Part shown: positions 34,156 through 47,671 of the stretch, piece after piece
Numbering within the stretch: position 1 is the first letter of the stretch
How the letters are laid out: every line of letters begins with the position of its first letter
Assembly: GCA_949825065.1 (NCBI GenBank)
Contig: OX463849.1
Span: 1-64,000, forward strand
Origin: Odontocerum albicorne
Taxonomy: Eukaryota > Arthropoda > Insecta > Trichoptera > Odontoceridae
Reading direction: 5' to 3'
DNA: 64,000 nucleotides
Position numbers and translations under genes: made by a program
The notes under the pieces: model-generated
What the model was told of the DNA's origin: nothing
The model's database searches: none
What the model saw: the letters and a program-made list of their open reading frames with translations, nothing else

Positions 34156-35320
34156 CGTTGTCCCACTAAAAAATTCCTGTCGCGTTTCGACTGTAACTGT
34201 GTCTAGAAAAAAATAAATTGTCTATGTTTTGCACGTTTGCGCTAGGCACGCCGTCTCCTGTCATGTTCCGCGCGTGCGCCCTAGGCACGTCATCTCTCTG
34301 GCATGTTTCGCGCGTGCGCGCTAGGCACGCCGTATCCTGTCATGTTTCGCGCACTCGCGCTGACACGCCGTCTTTTGTCATGTTTCGCGCGTGCGCACTA
34401 GGCACGCCGTCTCTTATCATGTTTCGCGCGTGCGTGCTGACAAGCCGTTTTTTGTCATGTTTCACGCATGCGCGCTAGGCATTCTGTCTCCTGTCATGTT
34501 TCGCGCGTGCGCGCTAGGCACGACGTGTCCTGTCATATTTCGCGCATGCGCGCTAGACACCAATTCTTCTGTCATGTTTCGTGCGTGCGCACTAGTCACG
34601 GCGTCTTTTGTCATGTTTAGCGCGTGCGCGCTAGGCACGCCGTTTCCTGTCATGTTTCGCGCGTGCGCGCTGGGCACGCCGTTTGCTGTCAACAAACAAA
34701 CACCTGTCAATAATCGTTTTGTCGTTTTATGATGTATCGTTTTCCGTTTAAGTTGAATCATTGTTGAAATAAAATAAAAAAAATGCATTTCTTCCGATTG
34801 TCATCATTATTATTTTTTTTTCGTGTCTTTTGGTTCAGTTCCTTGTTTATTTGAATGATTCTTTTATTCAGACGGAGGATATTACGATTCGCCGTGGGAA
34901 AAAAATTCTCGAAAAATCAAATTATTCTTTGTTCTTACATATTTGAGCGTTGTCCCACTAAAAATTTCCTGTCGCATTTCGACTGTAACTGTGTCTAGAA
35001 TAAAATTAATTGTCTATGTTTTGTGCGTGCGCGCTAGGCACGCCGTCTTCTGTCAACAAACAAACACCTGTCAATTATCGTTTTGACGTTTCATAATATA
35101 TCGTTTCCCGTTTATGTTGATTCATTGTTAAAATAAAATAAAAAATAATGCATTTCCTCCGATTGTCATTATTATTATCATCATTTTTTTTCTTCGTGTC
35201 CTTTGGCTCAGTTACTTGTTTATTTGAATGTTTCTTTTATTCAGACGGAGGATACTACGATTCGGCGTGAGAAAAAAATTCTCGAGAAATAAAAGTATTC
35301 CTGGTTTTTATATATTTGAG
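34156..35320 (-). repeat. Satellite unit R8, subtype T (1165 bp)
   Basis: It has the T markers plus TTTCACGCATGCG, shared with R20, R22, R24 and R26. Confidence 0.9.
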
Positions 35321-36485
35321 CGTTGTCCCACTAAAAAAACCCTGTCGCGTTTCGACTGTAACTGTGTCTAGAAAAAAATAAATTGTCTATGTTTTGCACG
35401 TTTGCGCTAGGCACGCCGTCTCCTGTCATGTTCCGCGCGTGCGCCCTAGGCACGTCATCTCTCTGGCATGTTTCGCGCGTGCGCGCTAGGCACGCCGTAT
35501 CCTGTCATGTTTCGCGCATTCGCGCTGACACGCCGTCTTTTGTCATGTTTCGCGCGTGCGCACTAGGCACGCCGTCTCTTATCATGTTTCGCGCGTGCGC
35601 GCTGACAAGCCGTTTTTTGTCATGTTTCGCGCATGCGCGCTATGCATTCGGTCTCCTGTCATGTTTCGCGCGTGCGCGCTAGGCACGACGTGTCCTGTCA
35701 TATTTCGCGCATGCGCGCTAGACATCAATTCTTCTGTCATGTTTCGTGCGTGCGCACTAGTCACGGCGTCTTTTGTCATGTTTAGCGCGTGCGCGCTAGG
35801 CACGCCGTTTCCTGTCATGTTTCGCGCGTGCGCGCTGGGCACGCCGTTTGCTGTCAACAAACAAACACCTGTCAATAATCGTTTTGTCGTTTTATGATGT
35901 ATCGTTTTCCGTTTAAGTTGAATCATTGTTGAAATAAAATAAAAAAAATGCATTTCTTCCGATTGTCATCATTATTATTTTTTTTTCGTGTCTTTTGGCT
36001 CAGTTCCTTGTTTATTTGAATGATTCTTTTATTCAGACGGAGGATATTACGATTCGCCGTGGGAAAAAAATTCTCGAAAAATCAAATTATTCTTTGTTCT
36101 TACATATTTGAGCGTTGTCCCACTAAAAATTTCCTGTCGCATTTCGACTGTAACAGTGTCTAGAATAAAATTAATTGTCTATGTTTTGTGCGTGCGCGCT
36201 AGGCACGCCGTCTTCTGTCAACAAACAAACACCTGTCAATTATCGTTTTGACGTTTCATAATATATCGTTTCCCGTTTATGTTGATTCATTGTTAAAATA
36301 AAATAAAAAATAATGCATTTCCTCCGATTGTCATTATTATTATCATCATTTTTTTTCTTCGTGTCCTTTGGCTCAGTTACTTGTTTATTTGAATGTTTCT
36401 TTTATTCAGACGGAGGATACTACGATTCGGCGTGAGAAAAAAATTCTCGAGAAATAAAAGTATTCCTGGTTTTTATATATTTGAG
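35321..36485 (-). repeat. Satellite unit R9, subtype X (1165 bp)
   Basis: It has TATGCATTCGGTC but TTCTCGAAAAATC rather than the TTCCCC form of R3 and R6. Confidence 0.9.
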
Positions 36486-37649
36486 CGTTGTCCCACTAAA
36501 AAAACCCTGTCGCGTTTCGACTGTAACTGTGTCTAGAAAAAAATAAATTGTCTATGTTTTGCACGTTTGCGCTAGGCACGCCGTCTCCTGTCATGTTCCG
36601 CGCGTGCGCCCTAGGCACGTCATCTCTCTGGCATGTTTCGCGCGTGCGCGCTAGGCACGCCGTATCCTGTCATGTTTCGCGCATTCGCGCTGACACGCCG
36701 TCTTTTGTCATGTTTCGCGCGTGCGCACTAGGCACGCCGTCTCTTATCATGTTTCGCGCGTGCGCGCTGACAAGCTGTTTTTTGTCATGTTTCGCGCATG
36801 CGCGCTAGGCATTCTGTCTCCTGTCATGTTTCGCGCGTGCGCGCTAGGCACGACGTGTCCTGTCATATTTCGCGCATGCGCGCTAGACATCAATTCTTCT
36901 GTCATGTTTCGTGCGTGCGCACTAGTCACGGCGTCTTTTGTCATGTTTAGCGCGTGCGCGCTAGGCACGCCGTTTCCTGTCATGTTTCGCGCGTGCGCGC
37001 TGGGCACGCCGTTTGCTGTCAACAAACAAACACCTGTCAATAATCGTTTTGTCGTTTTATGATGTATCGTTTTCCGTTTAAGTTGAATCATTGTTGAAAT
37101 AAAATAAAAAAAATGCATTTCTTCCGATTGTCATTATTATTTTTTTTTTTCGTGTCTTTTGGTTCAGTTCCTTGTTTATTTGAATGATTCTTTTATTCAG
37201 ACGGAGGATATTACGATTCGCCGTGGGAAAAAAATTCTCGAAAAATCAAATTATTCTTTGTTCTTACATATTTGAGCGTTGTCCCACTAAAAATTTCCTG
37301 TCGCATTTCGACTGTAACTGTGTCTAGAATAAAATTAATTGTCTATGTTTTGTGCGTGCGCGCTAGGCACGCCGTCTTCTGTCAACAAACAAACACCTGT
37401 CAATTATCGTTTTGACGTTTCATAATATATCGTTTCCCGTTTATGTTGATTCATTGTTAAAATAAAATAAAAAATAATGCATTTCCTCCGATTGTCATTA
37501 TTATTATCATCATTTTTTTTCTTCGTGTCCTTTGGCTCAGTTACTTGTTTATTTGAATGTTTCTTTTATTCAGACGGAGGATACTACGATTCGGCGTGAG
37601 AAAAAAATTCTCGAGAAATAAAAGTATTCCTGGTTTTTATATATTTGAG
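36486..37649 (-). repeat. Satellite unit R10, subtype Y (1164 bp)
   Basis: It has the private variant GACAAGCTGTTTTTTG, shared only with the adjacent R11. Confidence 0.9.
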
Positions 37650-38813
37650 CGTTGTCCCACTAAAAAAACCCTGTCGCGTTTCGACTGTAACTGTGTCTAG
37701 AAAAAAATAAATTGTCTATGTTTTGCACGTTTGCGCTAGGCACGCCGTCTCCTGTCATGTTCCGCGCGTGCGCCCTAGGCACGTCATCTCTCTGGCATGT
37801 TTCGCGCGTGCGCGCTAGGCACGCCGTATCCTGTCATGTTTCGCGCATTCGCGCTGACACGCCGTCTTTTGTCATGTTTCGCGCGTGCGCACTAGGCACG
37901 CCGTCTCTTATCATGTTTCGCGCGTGCGCGCTGACAAGCTGTTTTTTGTCATGTTTCGCGCATGCGCGCTAGGCATTCTGTCTCCTGTCATGTTTCGCGC
38001 GTGCGCGCTAGGCACGACGTGTCCTGTCATATTTCGCGCATGCGCGCTAGACATCAATTCTTCTGTCATGTTTCGTGCGTGCGCACTAGTCACGGCGTCT
38101 TTTGTCATGTTTAGCGCGTGCGCGCTAGGCACGCCGTTTCCTGTCATGTTTCGCGCGTGCGCGCTGGGCACGCCGTTTGCTGTCAACAAACAAACACCTG
38201 TCAATAATCGTTTTGTCGTTTTATGATGTATCGTTTTCCGTTTAAGTTGAATCATTGTTGAAATAAAATAAAAAAAATGCATTTCTTCCGATTGTCATTA
38301 TTATTTTTTTTTTTCGTGTCTTTTGGTTCAGTTCCTTGTTTATTTGAATGATTCTTTTATTCAGACGGAGGATATTACGATTCGCCGTGGGAAAAAAATT
38401 CTCGAAAAATCAAATTATTCTTTGTTCTTACATATTTGAGCGTTGTCCCACTAAAAATTTCCTGTCGCATTTCGACTGTAACTGTGTCTAGAATAAAATT
38501 AATTGTCTATGTTTTGTGCGTGCGCGCTAGGCACGCCGTCTTCTGTCAACAAACAAACACCTGTCAATTATCGTTTTGACGTTTCATAATATATCGTTTC
38601 CCGTTTATGTTGATTCATTGTTAAAATAAAAAAAAAAATAATGCATTTCCTCCGATTGTCATTATTATTATCATCATTTTTTTTCTTCGTGTCCTTTGGC
38701 TCAGTTACTTGTTTATTTGAATGTTTCTTTTATTCAGACGGAGGATACTACGATTCGGCGTGAGAAAAAAATTCTCGAGAAATAAAAGTATTCCTGGTTT
38801 TTATATATTTGAG
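37650..38813 (-). repeat. Satellite unit R11, subtype Y (1164 bp)
   Basis: It is nearly identical to R10; the visible difference is in an A-run near 38629. This is a very recent one-unit tandem duplication. Confidence 0.9.
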
Positions 38814-39977
38814 CGTTGTCCCACTAAAAAAACCCTGTCGCGTTTCGACTGTAACTGTGTCTAGAAAAAAATAAATTGTCTATGTTTTGCACGTTTGCGC
38901 TAGGCACGCCGTCTCCTGTCATGTTCCGCGCGTGCGCCCTAGGCACGTCATCTCTCTGGCATGTTTCGCGCGTGCGCGCTAGGCACGCCGTATCCTGTCA
39001 TGTTTCGCGCATTCGCGCTGACACGCCGTCTTTTGTCATGTTTCGCGCGTGCGCACTAGGCACGCCGTCTCTTATCATGTTTCGCGCGTGCGCGCTGACA
39101 AGCCGTTTTTTGTCATGTTTCGCGCATGCGCGCTAGGCATTCTGTCTCCTGTCATGTTTCGCGCGTGTGCGCTAGGCACGACGTGTCCTGTCATATTTCG
39201 CGCATGCGCGCTAGACATCAATTCTTCTGTCATGTTTCGTGCGTGCGCACTAGTCACGGCGTCTTTTGTCATGTTTAGCGCGTGCGCGCTAGGCACGCCG
39301 TTTCCTGTCATGTTTCGCGCGTGCGCGCTGGGCACGCCGTTTGCTGTCAACAAACAAACACCTGTCAATAATCGTTTTGTCGTTTTATGATGTATCGTTT
39401 TCCGTTTAAGTTGAATCATTGTTGAAATAAAATAAAAAAAATGCATTTCTTCCGATTGTCATTATTATTTTTTTTTTTCGTGTCTTTTGGTTCAGTTCCT
39501 TGTTTATTTGAATGATTCTTTTATTCAGACGGAGGATATTACGATTCGCCGTGGGAAAAAAATTCTCGAAAAATCAAATTATTCTTTGTTCTTACATATT
39601 TGAGCGTTGTCCCACTAAAAATTTCCTGTCGCATTTCGACTGTAACTGTGTCTAGAATAAAATTAATTGTCTATGTTTTGTGCGTGCGCGCTAGGCACGC
39701 CGTCTTCTGTCAACAAACAAACACCTGTCAATTATCGTTTTGACGTTTCATAATATATCGTTTCCCGTTTATGTTGATTCATTGTTAAAATAAAATAAAA
39801 AATAATGCATTTCCTCCGATTGTCATAATTATTATTATAATTTTTTTTCTTCGTGTCTTTTGGCTCAGTTACTTGTTTATTTGAATGTTTGATTTATTCA
39901 GACGGAGGATACTACGATTCGGCGTGAGAAAAACATTCTCGAGAAATAAAATTATTCCTGGTTTTTATATATTTGAG
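38814..39977 (-). repeat. Satellite unit R12, subtype Y (1164 bp)
   Basis: It is like R10 and R11 but has the common GACAAGCCG and a private GCGCGTGTGCGC near 39168. Confidence 0.9.
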
Positions 39978-41103
39978 CGTTGTCCCACTAAAAAATTCCT
40001 GTCGCGTTTCGACTGTAACTGTGTCTAGAAAAAAATAAATTGTCTATGTTTTGCACGTTTGCGCTAGGCACGCCGTCTCCTGTCATGTTCCGCGCGTGCG
40101 CCCTAAGCACGTCATCTCTCTGGCATGTTTCGCGCGTGCGCGCTAGGCACGCCGTATCCTGTCATGTTTCGCGCATTCGCGCTGACACGCCGTCTTTTGT
40201 CATGTTTCGCGCGTGCGCACTAGGCACGCCGTCTCTTATCATGTTTCGCGCGTGCGCGCTGACAAGCCGTTTTTTGTCATGTTTCGCGCATGCGCGCTAG
40301 GCATTCTGTCTCCTGTCATGTTTCGCGCGTGCGCGCTCGGCACGACGTGCCCTGTCATATTTCGCGCATGCGCGCTAGACATCAATTCTTCTGTCATGTT
40401 TCGTGCGTGCGCACTAGTCACGGCGTCTTTTGTCATGTTTAGCGCGTGCGCGCTAGGCACGCCGTTTGCTGTCAACAAACAAACACCTGTCAATAATCGT
40501 TTTGTCGTTTTATGATGTATCGTTTTCCGTTTAAGTTGAATCATTGTTGAAATAAAATAAAAAAAATGCATTTCTTCCGATTGTCATCATTATTATTTTT
40601 TTTTCGTGTCTTTTGGCTCAGTTCCTTGTTTATTTGAACGATTCTTTTATTCAGACGGAGGATATTTCGATTCGCCGTGGGAAAAAAATTCTCGAAAAAT
40701 CAAATTATTCTTTGTTCTTATATATTTGAGCGTTGTCCCACTAAAAATTTCCTGTCGCATTTCGACTGTAACTGTGTCTAGAAAAAAATTAATTGTCTAT
40801 GTTTTGTGCGTGCGCGCTAGGCACGCCGTCTTCTGTCAACAAACAAACACCTGTCAATTATCGTTTTGACGTTTCATAATATATCGTTTCCCGTTTATGT
40901 TAATTCATTGTTAAAATAAAAAAAAAAATAATGCATTTCCTCCGATTGTCATTATTATTATCATCATTTTTTTTCTTCGTGTCCTTTGGCTCAGTTACTT
41001 GTTTATTTGAATGTTTCTTTTATTCAGACGGAGGATACTACGATTCGGCGTGAGAAAAAAATTCTCGAGAAATAAAAGTATTCCTGGTTTTTATATATTT
41101 GAG
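39978..41103 (-). repeat. Satellite unit R13, subtype S (1126 bp)
   Basis: It has CCCTAAGCACG and GATATTTCGATTCG, as in R4, R17 and R28. Confidence 0.9.
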
Positions 41104-42268
41104 CGTTGTCCCACTAAAAAATTCCTGTCGCGTTTCGACTGTAACTGTGTCTAGAAAAAAATAAATTGTCTATGTTTTGCACGTTTGCGCTAGGCACGCC
41201 GTCTCCTGTCATGTTCCGCGCGTGCGCCCTAGGCACGTCATCTCTCTGGCATGTTTCGCGCGTGCGCGCTAGGCACGCCGTATCCTGTCATGTTTCGCGC
41301 ACTCGCGCTGACACGCCGTCTTTTGTCATGTTTCGCGCGTGCGCACTAGGCACGCCGTCTCTTATCATGTTTCGCGCGTGCGTGCTGACAAGCCGTTTTT
41401 TGTCATGTTTCGCGCATGCGCGCTAGGCATTCTGTCTCCTGTCATGTTTCGCGCGTGCGCGCTAGGCACGACGTGTCCTGTCATATTTCGCGCATGCGCG
41501 CTAGACACCAATTCTTCTGTCATGTTTCGTGCGTGCGCACTAGTCACGGCGTCTTTTGTCATGTGTAGCGCGTGCGCGCTAGGCACGCCGTTTCCTGTCA
41601 TGTTTCGCGCGTGCGCGCTGGGCACGCCGTTTGCTGTCAACAAACAAACACCTGTCAATAATCGTTTTGTCGTTTTATGATGTATCGTTTTCCGTTTAAG
41701 TTGAATCATTGTTGAAATAAAATAAAAAAAATGCATTTCTTCCGATTGTCATTATTATTTTTTTTTTTTCGTGTCTTTTGGTTCAGTTCCTTGTTTATTT
41801 GAATGATTCTTTTATTCAGACGGAGGATATTACGATTCGCCGTGGGAAAAAAATTCTCGAAAAATCAAATTATTCTTTGTTCTTACATATTTGAGCGTTG
41901 TCCCACTAAAAATTTCCTGTCGCATTTCGACTGTAACTGTGTCTAGAATAAAATTAATTGTCTATGTTTTGTGCGTGCGCGCTAGGCACGCCGTCTTCTG
42001 TCAACAAACAAACACCTGTCAATTATCGTTTTGACGTTTCATAATATATCGTTTCCCGTTTATGTTGATTCATTGTTAAAATAAAATAAAAAATAATGCA
42101 TTTCCTCCGATTGTCATAATTATTATTATAATTTTTTTTCTTCGTGTCTTTTGGCTCAGTTACTTGTTTATTTGAATGTTTGATTTATTCAGACGGAGGA
42201 TACTACGATTCGGCGTGAGAAAAACATTCTCGAGAAATAAAATTATTCCTGGTTTTTATATATTTGAG
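41104..42268 (-). repeat. Satellite unit R14, subtype T (1165 bp)
   Basis: It has the T markers and CATGTGTAGCGCG, which is shared only with R18. Confidence 0.9.
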
Positions 42269-43433
42269 CGTTGTCCCACTAAAAAATTCCTGTCGCGTTT
42301 CGACTGTAACTGTGTCTAGAAAAAAATAAATTGTCTATGTTTTGCACGTTTGCGCTAGGCACGCCGTCTCCTGTCATGTTCCGCGCGTGCGCCCTAAGCA
42401 CGTCATCTCTCTGGCATGTTTCGCGCGTGCGCGCTAGGCACGCCGTATCCTGTCATGTTTCGCGCACTCGCGCTGACACGCCGTCTTGTGTCATGTTTCG
42501 CGCGTGCGCACTAGGCACGCCGTCTCTTATCATGTTTCGCGCGTGCGTGCTGACAAGCCGTTTTTTGTCATGTTTCGCGCATGCGCGCTAGGCATTCTGT
42601 CTCCTGTCATGTTTCGCGCGTGCGCGCTAGGCACGACGTGTCCTGTCATATTTCGCGCATGCGCGCTAGACACCAATTCTTCTGTCATGTTTCGTGCGTG
42701 CGCACTAGTCACGGCGTCTTTTGTCATGTTTAGCGCGTGCGCGCTAGGCACGCCGTTTCCTGTCATGTTTCGCGCGTGCGCGCTGGGCACGCCGTTTGCT
42801 GTCAACAAACAAACACCTGTCAATTATCGTTTTGTCGTTTTATGATGTATCGTTTTCCGTTTAAGTTGAATCATTGTTGAAATAAAATAAAAAAAATGCA
42901 TTTCTTCCGATTGTCATTATTATTATTTTTTTTTCGTGTCTTTTGGCTCAGTTCCTTGTTTATTTGAATGATTCTTTTATTCAGACGGAGGATATTACGA
43001 TTAGCCGTGGGAAAAAAAATCTCGAAAAATCAAATTATTCTTTGTTCTTACATATTTGAGCGTTGTCCCACTAAAAATTTCCTGTCGCATTTCGACTGTA
43101 ACTGTGTCTAGAATAAAATTAATTGTCTATGTTTTGTGCGTGCGCGCTAGGCACGCCGTCTTCTGTCAACAAACAAACACCTGTCAATTATCGTTCTGAC
43201 GTTTCATAATATATCGTTTCCCGTTTATGTTGATTCATTGTTAAAATAAAAAAAAAAATAATGCATTTCCTCCGATTGTCATTATTATTATCATCATTTT
43301 TTTTCTTCGTGTCCTTTGGCTCAGTTACTTGTTTATTAGAATGTTTCTTTTATTCAGACGGAGGATACTACGATTCGCCGTGAGAAAAAAATTCTCGAGA
43401 AATAAAAGTATTCCTGGTTTTTATATATTTGAG
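42269..43433 (-). repeat. Satellite unit R15, S/T chimera (1165 bp)
   Basis: It starts with the S marker CCCTAAGCACG and continues with T markers and ACGATTAGCCGTGGG. It looks like an in-register exchange between an S and a T unit. Confidence 0.88.
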
Positions 43434-44598
43434 CGTTGTCCCACGAAAAAAATCCTGTCGCGTTTCGACTGTAACTGTGTCTAGAAAAAAATAAATTGTC
43501 TATGTTTTGCACGTTTGCGCTAGGCACGCCGTCTCCTGTCATGTTCCGCGCGTGCGCCCTAGGCACGTCATCTCTCTGGCATGTTTCGCGCGTGCGCGCT
43601 AGGCACGCCGTATCCTGTCATGTTTCGCGCATTCGCGCTGACACGCCGTCTTTTGTCATGTTTCGCGCGTGCGCACTAGGCACGCCGTCTCTTACCATGT
43701 TTCGCGCGTGCGCGCTGACAAGCCGTTTTTTGTCATGTTTCGCGCATGCGCGCTAGGCATTCTGTCTCCTGTCATGTTTCGCGCGCGCGCGCTAGGCACG
43801 GCGTGTCCTGTCATATTTCGCGCATGCGCGCTAGACACCAATTCTTCTGTCATGTTTCGTGCGTGCGCACTAGTCACGGCGTCTTTTGTCATGTTTAGCG
43901 CGTGCGCGCTAGGCACGCCGTTTCCTGTCATGTTTCGCACGTGCGCGCTGGGCACGCCGTTTGCTGTCAACAAACAAACACCTGTCAATAATCGTTTTGT
44001 CGTTTTATGATGTATCGTTTTCCGTTTAAGTTGAATCATTGTTGAAATAAAATAAAAAAAATGCATTTCTTCCGATTGTCATCATTATTATTTTTTTTTC
44101 GTGTCTTTTGGTTCAGTTCCTTGTTTATTTGAATGATTCTTTTATTCAGACGGAGGATATTACGATTCGCCGTGGGAAAAAAATTCTCGAAAAATCAAAT
44201 TATTCTTTGTTCTTACATATTTGAGCGTTGTCCCACTAAAAATTTCCTGTCGCATTTCGACTGTAACTGTGTCTAGAATAAAATTAATTGTCTATGTTTT
44301 GTGCGTGCGCGCTAGGCACGCCGTCTTCTGTCAACAAACAAACACCTGTCAATTATCGTTTTGACGTTTCATAATATATCGTTTCCCGTTTATGTTGATT
44401 CATTGTTAAAATAAAATAAAAAATAATGCATTTCCTCCGATTGTCATAATTATTATTATAATTTTTTTTCTTCGTGTCTTTTGGCTCAGTTACTTGTTTA
44501 TTTGAATGTTTGATTTATTCAGACGGAGGATACTACGATTCGGCGTGAGAAAAACATTCTCGAGAAATAAAATTATTCCTGGTTTTTATATATTTGAG
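43434..44598 (-). repeat. Satellite unit R16, subtype U (1165 bp)
   Basis: It begins CGTTGTCCCACGAAAAAAAT and has CTTACCATG. The preceding A half has ATCGTTCTGACG and TTTATTAGAATG. All except the subtype marker are shared only with R33. Confidence 0.9.
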
Positions 44599-45734
44599 CG
44601 TTGTCCCACTAAAAAATTCCTGTCGCGTTTCGACTGTAACTGTGTCTAGAAAAAAATAAATTGTCTATGTTTTGCACGTTAGGCGAGGCACGCGCTAGGC
44701 ACGCCGTCTCCTGTCATGTTCCGCGCGTGCGCCCTAAGCACGTCATCTCTCTGGCATGTTTCGCGCGTGCGCGCTAGGCACGCCGTATCCTGTCATGTTT
44801 CGCGCATTCGCGCTGACACGCCGTCTTTTGTCATGTTTCGCGCGTGCGCACTAGGCACGCCGTCTCTTATCATGTTTCGCGCGTGCGCGCTGACAAGCCG
44901 TTTTTTGTCATGTTTCGCGCATGCGCGCTAGGCATTCTGTCTCCTGTCATGTTTCGCGCGTGCGCGCTCGGCACGACGTGCCCTGTCATATTTCGCGCAT
45001 GCGCGCTAGACATCAATTCTTCTGTCATGTTTCGTGCGTGCGCACTAGTCACGGCGTCTTTTGTCATGTTTAGCGCGTGCGCGCTAGGCACGCCGTTTGC
45101 TGTCAACAAACAAACACCTGTCAATAATCGTTTTGTCGTTTTATGATGTATCGTTTTCCGTTTAAGTTGAATCATTGTTGAAATAAAATAAAAAAAATGC
45201 ATTTCTTCCGATTGTCATCATTATTATTTTTTTTTCGTGTCTTTTGGCTCAGTTCCTTGTTTATTTGAACGATTCTTTTATTCAGACGGAGGATATTTCG
45301 ATTCGCCGTGGGAAAAAAATTCTCGAAAAATCAAATTATTCTTTGTTCTTATATATTTGAGCGTTGTCCCACTAAAAATTTCCTGTCGCATTTCGACTGT
45401 AACTGTGTCTAGAAAAAAATTAATTGTCTATGTTTTGTGCGTGCGCGCTAGGCACGCCGTCTTCTGTCAACAAACAAACACCTGTCAATTATCGTTTTGA
45501 CGTTTCATAATATATCGTTTCCCGTTTATGTTAATTCATTGTTAAAATAAAAAAAAAAATAATGCATTTCCTCCGATTGTCATTATTATTATCATCATTT
45601 TTTTTCTTCGTGTCCTTTGGCTCAGTTACTTGTTTATTTGAATGTTTCTTTTATTCAGACGGAGGATACTACGATTCGGCGTGAGAAAAAAATTCTCGAG
45701 AAATAAAAGTATTCCTGGTTTTTATATATTTGAG
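44599..45734 (-). repeat. Satellite unit R17, subtype S with 9-bp gain (1136 bp)
   Basis: It has CACGTTAGGCGAGGCACGCG near 44676 in place of CACGTTTGCG, a net gain of nine bases shared with R19, R21 and R31. Confidence 0.9.
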
Positions 45735-46535
45735 CGTTGTCCCACTAAAAAATTCCTGTCGCGTTTCGACTGTAACTGTGTCTAGAAAAAAATAAATTGT
45801 CTATGTTTTGCACGTTTGCGCTAGGCACGCCGTCTCCTGTCATGTTCCGCGCGTGCGCCCTAGGCACGTCATCTCTCTGGCATGTTTCGCGCGTGCGCGC
45901 TAGGCACGCCGTATCCTGTCATGTTTCGCGCACTCGCGCTGACACGCCGTCTTTTGTCATGTTTCGCGCGTGCGCACTAGGCACGCCGTCTCTTATCATG
46001 TTTCGCGCGTGCGTGCTGACAAGCCGTTTTTTGTCATGTTTCGCGCATGCGCGCTAGGCATTCTGTCTCCTGTCATGTTTCGCGCGTGCGCGCTAGGCAC
46101 GACGTGTCCTGTCATATTTCGCGCATGCGCGCTAGACACCAATTCTTCTGTCATGTTTCGTGCGTGCGCACTAGTCACGGCGTCTTTTGTCATGTGTAGC
46201 GCGTGCGCGCTAGGCACGCCGTTTCCTGTCATGTTTCGCGCGTGCGCGCTGGGCACGCCGTTTGCTGTCAACAAACAAACACCTGTCAATTATCGTTTTG
46301 ACGTTTCATAATATATCGTTTCCCGTTTATGTTGATTCATTGTTAAAATAAAATAAAAAATAATGCATTTCCTCCGATTGTCATAATTATTATTATAATT
46401 TTTTTTCTTCGTGTCTTTTGGCTCAGTTACTTGTTTATTTGAATGTTTGATTTATTCAGACGGAGGATACTACGATTCGGCGTGAGAAAAACATTCTCGA
46501 GAAATAAAAGTATTCCTGGTTTTTATATATTTGAG
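45735..46535 (-). repeat. Satellite unit R18, A/B hybrid half (801 bp)
   Basis: It is a T-type minisatellite that runs through the shared box TGTCAACAAACAAACACCTG (46266-46285) directly into half A. The B head and A tail are lost by exchange in that box. It shares CATGTGTAGCGCG with R14. Confidence 0.9.
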
Positions 46536-47671
46536 CGTTGTCCCACTAAAAAATTCCTGTCGCGTTTCGACTGTAACTGTGTCTAGAAAAAAATAAATTG
46601 TCTATGTTTTGCACGTTAGGCGAGGCACGCGCTAGGCACGCCGTCTCCTGTCATGTTCCGCGCGTGCGCCCTAAGCACGTCATCTCTCTGGCATGTTTCG
46701 CGCGTGCGCGCTAGGCACGCCGTATCCTGTCATGTTTCGCGCATTCGCGCTGACACGCCGTCTTTTGTCATGTTTCGCGCGTGCGCACTAGGCACGCCGT
46801 CTCTTATCATGTTTCGCGCGTGCGCGCTGACAAGCCGTTTTTTGTCATGTTTCGCGCATGCGCGCTAGGCATTCTGTCTCCTGTCATGTTTCGCGCGTGC
46901 GCGCTCGGCACGACGTGCCCTGTCATATTTCGCGCATGCGCGCTAGACATCAATTCTTCTGTCATGTTTCGTGCGTGCGCACTAGTCACGGCGTCTTTTG
47001 TCATGTTTAGCGCGTGCGCGCTAGGCACGCCGTTTGCTGTCAACAAACAAACACCTGTCAATAATCGTTTTGTCGTTTTATGATGTATCGTTTTCCGTTT
47101 AAGTTGAATCATTGTTGAAATAAAATAAAAAAAATGCATTTCTTCCGATTGTCATTATTATTTTTTTTTTTTCGTGTCTTTTGGCTCAGTTCCTTGTTTA
47201 TTTGAACGATTCTTTTATTCAGACGGAGGATATTACGATTCGCCGTGGGAAAAAAATTCTCGAAAAATCAAATTATTCTTTGTTCTTATATATTTGAGCG
47301 TTGTCCCACTAAAAATTACCTGTCGCATTTCGACTGTAACTGTGTCTAGAAAAAAATTAATTGTCTATGTTTTGTGCGTGCGCGCTAGGCACGACGTCTT
47401 CTGTCAACAAACAAACACCTGTCAATTATCGTTTTGACGTTTCATAATATATCGTATCCCGTTTATGTTAATTCATTGTTAAAATAAAAAAAAAAATAAT
47501 GCATTTCCTCCGATTGTCATTATTATTATCATTATTTTTTTTCTTCGTGTCCTTTGGCTCAGTTACTTGTTTATTTGAATGTTTCTTTTATTCAGACGGA
47601 GGATACTACGATTCGGCGTGAGAAAAAAATTCTCGAGAAATAAAATTATTCCTGGTTTTTATATATTTGAG
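46536..47671 (-). repeat. Satellite unit R19, subtype S with 9-bp gain (1136 bp)
   Basis: It has the GGCGAGGCACGC gain and a private TATCGTATCCCG near 47450. Confidence 0.9.

Noticed and set aside
44676..44690. TTAGG inside CACGTTAGGCGAGG as a telomere-repeat seed
   Set aside because: It is a single pentamer created by a local 9-bp gain, with no tandem copies.
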